A stretch of DNA of 27,990 bases from positions 1 through 27,990 of the forward strand of contig DGUD01000119.1 in the NCBI GenBank assembly GCA_002393865.1, written 5' to 3'. The notes under the pieces were generated by a model. That model saw only the letters and a program-made list of their open reading frames with translations, was not told where the DNA came from and made no database searches. The DNA is from Treponema sp. UBA4319. GTDB taxonomy: Bacteria > Spirochaetota > Spirochaetia > Treponematales > Treponemataceae. A program made the position numbers and the translations under genes. How positions within the stretch are numbered: position 1 is the first letter of the stretch; every line of letters begins with the position of its first letter. Shown piece after piece: positions 22,506 through 27,990 of the stretch.

Positions 22506-23017
22506 TCTTCCTCCGCCGGGCTTGCCGCTGTCCGGATGATTCCGGGGATACGACGTTCCCAATAGGCAATCTGGGAATTCCGCGCGGACGAGATGATGCT
22601 CTCCTCCGTACGGGCGCTGGCTGCCAGCACGCACACAAAATCCGCGGAGCTCTTCCGCTCGTCATACAGATAGACCATGGGAAAGGGGCCATAGCTCGTC
22701 ACCGCGCGGATGATGACGGCATGGAGCGCAGCGTCGGCCGCCCCATCCCGTGCAAGTGCAAAGGACGCGCAGCTGACGACAAAGGGCGTGTTCAGCTCGT
22801 CGGCCGCAAGAACCGTATAGCCATCCGGAAGCACCTGCTCCACCTGCTGCCGCAAACCTTTTTCCCATGAGCTGCGGCTTATCAGCGTGAACAAGACCAG
22901 CAGCGCAAAGAAAACGACGAGTATGCCGCTGAATATGCCGTACTGAATCAAGCGCTCCTTGTACTGCGAGAGGTCAATCTGCTCCTCATGCTCGCCGTCA
23001 ATATCGATATCAGCCAT
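22502..23017 (-). CDS. rnfG: RnfG-like protein lacking the flavinylation motif
   Basis: RnfG normally has one N-terminal membrane helix and a periplasmic FMN-binding domain in which a Thr of S-G-A-T-x-T is covalently flavinylated. This 171-residue protein keeps the helix (about 25-47, with F-S-G-I-L-V-V-F-F-A-L-L-V-L-F) and a short extracytoplasmic domain. That domain includes a Y-G-P-F-P-M-V-Y-L stretch resembling the G-Y-G-G-P-I-R-L-L strand of the family. No S-G-A-T or similar motif is present. The assignment depends mainly on its position between rnfD and rnfE and on topology. It begins 1 base after rnfD with GGAG upstream. Confidence 0.6.
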   Translation of the reverse strand: MADIDIDGEHEEQIDLSQYKERLIQYGIFSGILVVFFALLVLFTLISRSSWEKGLRQQVEQVLPDGYTVLAADELNTPFVVSCASFALARDGAADAALHAVIIRAVTSYGPFPMVYLYDERKSSADFVCVLAASARTEESIISSARNSQIAYWERRIPGIIRTAASPAEEE

Positions 23018-23018
23018 A

Positions 23019-24107
23019 TCAGACTCCTTCCTGCAGGGCGTTTACCCGTGCCAGCAGCACCTTTGACAGCCGGCGCCTCACCTGCCGCTGTTCGACAACC
23101 TGCACCATGACAGAGAAAAGATTCATGAGCAGCACCACGAACACATAGCCGGCCGGCGATGTCCCGCAGCCGATTATAAGGAACGCGCAGATTCCGGCCA
23201 CAACCGCGTAGAGCGTCTTGCCCCAGAGCGTCTGCGGCGTAGTCCCGTACCATTGCAGCAGGTAGAGCGTCGAGAACAGGACGCCGCTCGTCAGCAGGGC
23301 AAGGAATACGTCTCCGTAAACAGGCATGCCGGACGTCACAAAGAAACCGGATGCAAAACGGACGAGCAGGAGATATGTCCCCATGAACACGGCCGGAATC
23401 AGTATATCCGCCATATCAAAGGAAAAGAATACGAGCGAGGTCAGCAGCGTAATCAGGTTGAAGCGGAAAGCCGGAATCGCGGCTCCGGAATCCCAGAACA
23501 GCGTGACGTAGCCGTCGGGAATCTCGATGCCGAAGGAAGAGAATACCGTCCTGTTCAAGAAGTCCGTAATCGCCGCGTCCTGCGGCAGCAGCGTCACTGT
23601 CCCGCCCTGAATGAGGCTCAGCGCCGCGTTGCGGTTCAGCAGGTCGGCATTTGTCAGCTGATAGGGAGGGAAAGCCGCCGTGTTGAGGAAGTACGCGAGG
23701 GCGACCGTAATCGCAACCGTATTGATCCACGAGGCGGCAAAACCGCCGAACACGTATTTGTACAGCAGCATGACCGTGAATGTAAGGAAGAATACCTCCA
23801 CGGGAGGAAACGGGGACGGCAGCAGGAGCCCCACCATGATGCCTTGTATCAGTGCGACGAGCCATGAGTCCCTTGCCGTGCATGACAGCGCCCGGAACAA
23901 GGTCTCCGCAAGCACGGAGCCCGCCACCGCTGCCGCCGCCACCAGCAGCGAGGCATAAGAGGCCGTCACGAGCAGCATGACGAGATGGGGCAGCAGGAAG
24001 AGGAGCGTGCAGATACTGACCGTCCGCAACGACGGGCAGAGATGCACGAAAGGACGGCTTGTGATATCCGTGTAATTTTTCATATGAAAAAACGTAGACA
24101 ATTTCAT
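23019..24107 (-). CDS. rnfD: RnfD-like membrane subunit
   Basis: RnfD is a multi-pass membrane protein that carries a covalently bound FMN in characterised Rnf complexes. The 362-residue protein has the RnfD/NqrB layout. K-Y-V-F-G-G-F (117-123) matches the family's K-H-V-F-G-G, but the following N-P-F-N-P reads A-S-W-I-N-T. The membrane helices and the C-terminal P-V-Y-G-D-V-F-L-A-L-L-T-S-G-V-L-F resemble the conserved D-P-L-F-H-L-L-S-G-G-x-x-x family region. No canonical S/D-G-A-T flavinylation site is seen; the nearest candidate is Q-G-G-T-V-T (167-172). The start overlaps the rnfC stop as ATGA, with AAGGAA upstream. Confidence 0.8.
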   Translation of the reverse strand: MKLSTFFHMKNYTDITSRPFVHLCPSLRTVSICTLLFLLPHLVMLLVTASYASLLVAAAAVAGSVLAETLFRALSCTARDSWLVALIQGIMVGLLLPSPFPPVEVFFLTFTVMLLYKYVFGGFAASWINTVAITVALAYFLNTAAFPPYQLTNADLLNRNAALSLIQGGTVTLLPQDAAITDFLNRTVFSSFGIEIPDGYVTLFWDSGAAIPAFRFNLITLLTSLVFFSFDMADILIPAVFMGTYLLLVRFASGFFVTSGMPVYGDVFLALLTSGVLFSTLYLLQWYGTTPQTLWGKTLYAVVAGICAFLIIGCGTSPAGYVFVVLLMNLFSVMVQVVEQRQVRRRLSKVLLARVNALQEGV

Positions 24108-25408
24108 ACTTTTCGTTCCTTAATGATAGCGATTGTCTGGCTCAGCGGCAGCATGGACGGGCAGCTGCTGTTGCACAAGCCGCAGCCGGAGCAGAGCTGT
24201 GCCGTAGAGGCAAGCCCCTTGTCGGCGGATGTGCCCTGCAGCACGGTGGCGGCAAGCAGGTCGGGAAGGATTCCCTCCGGGCAGATACGCCTGCAGCGGC
24301 CGCAGCGGATACAGGCATACGGGGTCTCGTCGTGAAGCTCGTCGGCTGGAACAAATTCCACGGACTTCACGTCCTTGCCGACCGGCATATCGAGGCTGTT
24401 GACGGCAAAGCCTGAGAGCATACCGTTTATGACAATTCTTGCAGGCGGCCGCTTGAAGCCGCCGCACTGTGCGGCAAGCATACCGATTGTCGTCCCGATT
24501 TTTACGCGGAGCATACCGGCGGAGCGCAGGCAGTTGCCCGTCACGTGCACAAAGCGGTCTATCACGGGGATTCCGCAGGCAATAGCCTCATACACGGAAA
24601 AAAGTGTAGCGGAATCAACAAAAATACATGCGTGAGAAATACGGGCAAAGACTTCATTCGGAGAATTTCGCACGAATTTTCGTACTTGCTGCACAATATT
24701 TTCCACGAAACCGGAAGGATAGCGCTTCTCGTCGACCTCCATGCTGAGGACGCTGAAATCCTTCACGATGCTGATATGCTCAAGCGGCGCATGTTTTTTG
24801 GGCAGGAGGAATATGATGCCGTCTGCCGCCATCGCCTTTGCGGTTATGGCGGCTCCCTCCATAATCTGCGCCTCGTAGCGGGATGCGATAAAGCCGTCAG
24901 TCAGTCGGCTGGGATCCTCATCAAAAAGCCGCACCACAAGAAAGCGGGATGAGGGAAGCTTGCAGTTCAGAATCTGCAGCGCAAGGGATGCCGCGGTACC
25001 GCCAAAGGTATTGACGATTCCCTTGGTGAGGAATGAGCGGAGGATGTCCTCCGGCGGCAGATGCTCCCAGTCAAGGTGTTCCGTGCGTTTTCCGAGGAAG
25101 GAGAAAGCGCCCTCAAGCTTGATTCTGATGGCCAAGCCCCGCCGCCCGTCGGAAAGGCAGCACCTGCCGATACCCATCACCTTGCCGGGAATTGGGGCGT
25201 GGACGGCAGCCTCGATGCCGCCATCGGATTTGAGCGGCACCGCGATTATCTGTCCTTCCCGCACATAATCGCCCACAGAGACCGCGCATTTGTAGCGCTT
25301 CTGGGACAGGCGGTTGAACGGGACAAGCGCATACTGGGGCAAAAAGGCGTTCACAGCCTCAGAGAAACCTTTGTCCCCGGATTTTATCAGACCAGTTATC
25401 GTTTTCAT
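24104..25408 (-). CDS. rnfC: RnfC-like NADH/ferredoxin subunit with altered nucleotide loop
   Basis: RnfC is the peripheral subunit that in known complexes binds NADH and FMN and carries two [4Fe-4S] clusters. The 434-residue protein has the N-terminal barrel-sandwich V-S-V-G-D-Y-V-R-E-G-Q-I-I-A (43-56), R-Y-P-S-G (229-233; K-Y-P-x-G in the family) and N-G-M-L-S-G near 328-333. Both cluster motifs are intact: C366-x2-C369-x2-C372-x3-C376-P and C406-x2-C409-x2-C412-x3-C416-P. The glycine-rich FMN loop (G-I-V-G-x-G-G-A-x-F-P-T in the family) reads G-I-V-N-T-F-G-G-T-A-A-S (130-141), and N-G-A-E-C-E-P-Y is replaced by V-R-L-F-D-E-D-P (159-166). NADH/FMN use is therefore doubtful. Confidence 0.87.
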   Translation of the reverse strand: MKTITGLIKSGDKGFSEAVNAFLPQYALVPFNRLSQKRYKCAVSVGDYVREGQIIAVPLKSDGGIEAAVHAPIPGKVMGIGRCCLSDGRRGLAIRIKLEGAFSFLGKRTEHLDWEHLPPEDILRSFLTKGIVNTFGGTAASLALQILNCKLPSSRFLVVRLFDEDPSRLTDGFIASRYEAQIMEGAAITAKAMAADGIIFLLPKKHAPLEHISIVKDFSVLSMEVDEKRYPSGFVENIVQQVRKFVRNSPNEVFARISHACIFVDSATLFSVYEAIACGIPVIDRFVHVTGNCLRSAGMLRVKIGTTIGMLAAQCGGFKRPPARIVINGMLSGFAVNSLDMPVGKDVKSVEFVPADELHDETPYACIRCGRCRRICPEGILPDLLAATVLQGTSADKGLASTAQLCSGCGLCNSSCPSMLPLSQTIAIIKERKV

Positions 25409-26820
25409 ACGTTCTTTCTTCCAGCTGTATTAGTATAGTAGACACAGAGCAGCAGCGGGACACAAAGCGCCGCGACCAGCAGGACGAGGCTTACCCCGTC
25501 GCCCTGTGGTTTTCCCGTCGTGCGGGAAAGCCTGTATGCGGCACGGCAATGCCTGCCCTGCCGCTCCAGAAGTTTCTCCAGCGCAGGATAATCCAACGCC
25601 CGGATATCTTTCTCAAGTTTATCCTTGAAGTCCTTGTCGTACTCATAGATGACGCGCTGCCGCTCCTTTATGCCGGAAGCTGCCTGCACATATTCGGTGA
25701 CGGTAATCTTGTCCCCGTCCTTGACTGGCGGGCGCAGCTGTGCATCATGCAGGCTCCGGTACGGAAAGGCAAGCGTATCCCATGCCCAGGCAAAATAGTC
25801 CTCCAGCGAAGGCAGCAGCTCTCCTTCCGTGCCGGGCTCCACAGGCATCGGCAGCTGTATGCTGCCTGCCGGGCTGCGCGGGAAAAAGCGGGCTGAAAAG
25901 AGGAATGACAGGAGCAGCACGAGGAGCGGCACGCACAGCAGGAGGACAGGGCGGACTGTCCCGGCGTACATGACGGGCAGCTGCTCCGCCGTAAAAATAA
26001 GCTGATAGGTAAAGGCACATTTTTTGTCGCGGTCGGCCTGATACTGCTTCAGGATGTATAAGGCTGCCGCGCTCGACGCAAGCACAAGGAGCGAAAGCAG
26101 CGCGCAGCGCACTGATTGTATGAGCAGCAGCACCATCGCCGCCCCCAGCAGAAAGTCGATGTAGACGCTCCTGCACAGTACGCGGACATCATTCCGGCGC
26201 CCCCACAGGCGGTTCGCAAGGAAGAGCGACGTCATGTACAGGCAGACCGCAGCCCCTGTCACATAGAAGGGCATGGAAAGCGTCAGCAGCAGCGGAAAGA
26301 GCGCCGGGAACACGAAAAAACGTCGATGCGTTGAGAATATAGAAAAACATAGGAATACTAGTAAACATGTCACAGGAACTGCCCACGGATAACGGCTCTC
26401 GTCATCGAGCCCCGCATGGGCATGAGTCTGGGAGACAATGCTGCGCAACGCCTTCGCAATCTGCTGCTCGTAGCTGTCCGGTATATAAAAGAGCCGGTAA
26501 CGGTTGTCCTTGTCTGTAAAATACTGGAGGCGCTGCACGAGATACGGCGCCGAGGAATCCGGCGGCAGGGCGGTCATCGGCGCCTGCAGCGGCGTCCGCT
26601 GGGCAGAGAGCGTTATGGTATTGCGGCACCCCGCTGCCTCCAGGCAGGAGAGCACCGTCGCCTCGTCCACCGAGCGATCGACATACAGCACCCGGTAGCT
26701 GCTCCAGATGCGGCTGACCGCGATGCTCCTGAACAGGATGAGGCACAGGAGCGTGATGAGGATGCAGGCAATCGGCATGGCATATTTTGCCCTGAGCGGC
26801 GGGATTCTGATTTCCATCAT
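25405..26820 (-). CDS. Multi-pass membrane protein of unknown function in the Rnf-like operon
   Basis: I do not recognise this 471-residue protein. It has an N-terminal helix (about 14-33) and a hydrophilic domain (about 36-155) containing L-Y-V-D-R-S-V-D-E and Y-R-L-F-Y-I-P-D-S-Y-E-Q-Q. A block of about six helices follows (160-325), then a second charged domain (about 330-440) rich in D-K-x-x-K-D-K-L-E-K-D-I, and a final helix (about 442-462). Its stop overlaps the rnfC start as ATGA, and its own start (ATGATG at 26820) overlaps the stop of the PAP2-like gene, so the three genes are translationally coupled. Duplicate hydrophilic domains held by membrane helices suggest an extracytoplasmic accessory role for the complex; this is inference. 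Confidence 0.75.
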   Translation of the reverse strand: MMEIRIPPLRAKYAMPIACILITLLCLILFRSIAVSRIWSSYRVLYVDRSVDEATVLSCLEAAGCRNTITLSAQRTPLQAPMTALPPDSSAPYLVQRLQYFTDKDNRYRLFYIPDSYEQQIAKALRSIVSQTHAHAGLDDESRYPWAVPVTCLLVFLCFSIFSTHRRFFVFPALFPLLLTLSMPFYVTGAAVCLYMTSLFLANRLWGRRNDVRVLCRSVYIDFLLGAAMVLLLIQSVRCALLSLLVLASSAAALYILKQYQADRDKKCAFTYQLIFTAEQLPVMYAGTVRPVLLLCVPLLVLLLSFLFSARFFPRSPAGSIQLPMPVEPGTEGELLPSLEDYFAWAWDTLAFPYRSLHDAQLRPPVKDGDKITVTEYVQAASGIKERQRVIYEYDKDFKDKLEKDIRALDYPALEKLLERQGRHCRAAYRLSRTTGKPQGDGVSLVLLVAALCVPLLLCVYYTNTAGRKNV

Positions 26821-27296
26821 GCAAGCACACTGAACGCAAGGCCGATGAAAAAGCCCAGGAGGCAACCGATGGCGACTTCCGCCGGTGTATGCCCCTGCAC
26901 TTCCTTTATGGGCTTAAAGTCCATGATTCCCTTCTCCGCCAGCGTCCTGCCAAGGCTGTTCAGCAGCCTTGCCTGAATACCGTTCGCGCGGCGGACACCG
27001 ACCGCATCGCGTACCGTCACCAGCAGGAAACCAAGGGAAAGGATGAATACGTCGCTGCCGACGCCTGAACGGAAGCCAATCGTCGTGCACAGTGTGGCCA
27101 CAAGCGCCGAATGGCTGGAGGGCATACTGCCGGTGCGCCAGAGCAGCAGGTCGAACAGCTCGCCTACGCTGTGCACCTTGCGGGAAAAAAGCTTTATGAG
27201 CGTCTTGAGAAGTTGCGAGGAGAACCAGCTGAAAATGCAGGAAAGTAATACCGGATTCGTGAAAAACAGATGTAATTGTTCCCTTGCATTTGCCAT
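26817..27296 (-). CDS. Divergent PAP2-family membrane protein (DUF212)
   Basis: This small membrane protein of 159 residues belongs to the divergent PAP2 family. It shows G-S-M-P-S-S-H-S-A (about 56-64), equivalent to the phosphatase S-G-H motif, and E-V-Q-G-H-T-P-A-E-V (about 131-140), which supplies the second His. These residues suggest a phosphatase-like fold acting on lipid or isoprenyl phosphates, but activity in this family is not established. It is the first gene of the nine-gene minus-strand operon; its stop overlaps the next start. GGGG lies just before the ATG at 27296. Confidence 0.88.
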   Translation of the reverse strand: MANAREQLHLFFTNPVLLSCIFSWFSSQLLKTLIKLFSRKVHSVGELFDLLLWRTGSMPSSHSALVATLCTTIGFRSGVGSDVFILSLGFLLVTVRDAVGVRRANGIQARLLNSLGRTLAEKGIMDFKPIKEVQGHTPAEVAIGCLLGFFIGLAFSVLA

Positions 27297-27312
27297 ACCC
27301 CTATTTTACGCC

Positions 27313-27341
27313 ATTATAAAGTTTTGTCTAGTAGAAAAGAG
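27313..27341 (-). promoter_or_regulatory. Candidate promoter of the Rnf-like operon
   Basis: On the minus strand a perfect TATAAT (complement of 27313-27318) lies about 17 bases before the ATG of the PAP2-like gene. The -35 region at 17-base spacing (complement of 27336-27341, CTCTTT) is poor, so the call rests on the -10 box and the AT-rich surroundings. Plus-strand -10-like boxes TATACT (27350-27355) and TATAGT (27357-27362) in the same gap could serve the divergent pseudouridine synthase gene. Confidence 0.4.
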
Positions 27342-27366
27342 ATTTTTTTTATACTATATAGTAAGC

Positions 27367-27990
27367 ATGGAATTCCAAAGCTTTTCCGCCGGGCCGGACG
27401 ATGACGGCAGACGCATCGACCGTATACTAAAAGTAATCTTCAAAGATAATCCGGAAGTCAGGTATCAGGAGGCGATGCGCAAAAAACTCATCAGGGTGAA
27501 CGACACACGGGTTGCCCCGGACTACCGTGTCCGCGCCGGTGACAGCATCTCTGTCGCGGACTTTCTGCTCTGCGGAAAATCACCGGCCGCCTCCGCTCCC
27601 CGGCAGACGGCATGCAAAGGCAGCGGGGATGGCGCTGAGCCCCTGCGGCTGGAGACACGGTTCCGCAACAAGCATATCTGGCTGCTGGACAAACCCTATG
27701 GCATCCCCGTGCAGGCGGCAAAGGGATGCCCCCTGAGCATTGCCGGCCTTATCGCCGCAAAGCAGACCGGCTCATGCGGGCGGCAGTCCATCGCGTTCAC
27801 GCCTGCCCCGCTGCACCGCCTTGACCGCTATACCACCGGGCTGCTCGCCGTCTCGCAGAGCATGGAGGGGGCACGGTGGTTTTCAGGCGCGCTGCAGGAG
27901 CACCGCATCCAGAAGACCTATCTCGGTATCACGCAGGGCATTCCTGCCGGGCGGGAACGCTGGCAGGACAAGCTTTCCCCGGCGGCCGGA
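27367..27990 (+). CDS. RluA-family 23S rRNA/tRNA pseudouridine synthase (3' end outside window)
   Basis: The visible 208 residues begin with an S4-like RNA-binding region (about 1-68: R-R-I-D-R-I-L-K, K-K-L-I-R-V-N-D, R-V-R-A-G-D-S-I). A low-complexity linker rich in A, S, P and G (about 70-92) follows. The catalytic domain contains H-I-W-L-L-D-K-P-Y-G-I-P-V and the signature H-R-L-D-R-Y-T-T-G-L-L (about 150-160) with the catalytic Asp. The enzyme isomerises specific uridines in structured RNA; which RluA/RluC/RluD type it is cannot be decided from this part. No strong Shine-Dalgarno is seen before the ATG at 27367. The frame is open to the last base of the window. Confidence 0.88.
   Translation, partial: MEFQSFSAGPDDDGRRIDRILKVIFKDNPEVRYQEAMRKKLIRVNDTRVAPDYRVRAGDSISVADFLLCGKSPAASAPRQTACKGSGDGAEPLRLETRFRNKHIWLLDKPYGIPVQAAKGCPLSIAGLIAAKQTGSCGRQSIAFTPAPLHRLDRYTTGLLAVSQSMEGARWFSGALQEHRIQKTYLGITQGIPAGRERWQDKLSPAAG

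Noticed and set aside
18679..27296. Rnf-like cluster as a decaying pseudogene set
   Set aside because: All nine frames are intact with overlapping starts and stops and good ribosome sites, and four ferredoxin motifs are perfectly kept, so decay is unlikely.

Overview
The window looks like a chromosomal segment of a treponeme-like spirochaete with fairly high GC, roughly 55-60% by eye. The evidence is gene order: tsf-frr-uppS-cdsA-dxr-rseP followed by an exported beta-propeller protein is, from memory, the arrangement in Treponema. CdsA also carries an R-G-G-x-L-D-S-I-D form of its signature that I associate with spirochaetes. Organism identity is an inference; no rRNA, tRNA, integrase, transposase or CRISPR array is present.

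Layout. (1) Positions 1-7634, + strand: translation and envelope-lipid genes. These are elongation factor Ts (5' end outside the window), ribosome recycling factor behind a 357-base non-coding leader with its own promoter, undecaprenyl diphosphate synthase, CDP-diglyceride synthase, DXP reductoisomerase, site-2 protease RseP and a secreted beta-propeller protein. Many stops and starts overlap. (2) 7751-9562, +: a fused nucleotidyltransferase/PLP enzyme with its own promoter. (3) 9701-12603, - strand: glycogen synthase and a class I aminotransferase. (4) 12710-17141, +: an exported protein of unknown function, mannose-1-phosphate guanylyltransferase and methionyl-tRNA synthetase, whose promoter predicts an almost leaderless mRNA. 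(5) 17369-18670, +: a FemAB-type peptidoglycan bridge enzyme with an AT-richer in-frame insertion. (6) 18679-27296, - strand: nine tightly packed genes forming one apparent operon: divergent-PAP2 protein, unknown membrane protein, rnfC, rnfD, rnfG, rnfE, rnfA, rnfB and a GH57-like protein. (7) From 27367, +: an RluA-type pseudouridine synthase running off the window.

The most interesting system is the Rnf-like operon. All six Rnf subunits are recognisable and intact as reading frames. However, the residues expected to carry electrons across the membrane are missing. RnfA and RnfE lack the cysteines of the intramembrane Fe-S cluster. RnfG has no flavinylation motif and RnfD has no canonical one. 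RnfB lacks its N-terminal cysteine cluster, and RnfC has a changed FMN/NADH loop. Only the four ferredoxin-type [4Fe-4S] motifs (two in RnfC, two in RnfB) remain canonical. The operon ends with a translationally coupled GH57 4-alpha-glucanotransferase-like protein whose catalytic motifs are all altered, and it also contains an unrecognised multi-pass membrane protein. Either this is a strongly remodelled Rnf complex with different chemistry, or a derived non-redox relative kept under selection.

Secondary points are the fused nucleotidyltransferase/CobD-HisC-like enzyme, which may make a CDP-amino alcohol, and a family of short intergenic hairpins with GGAAA/TTTCC arms found in three different gaps.
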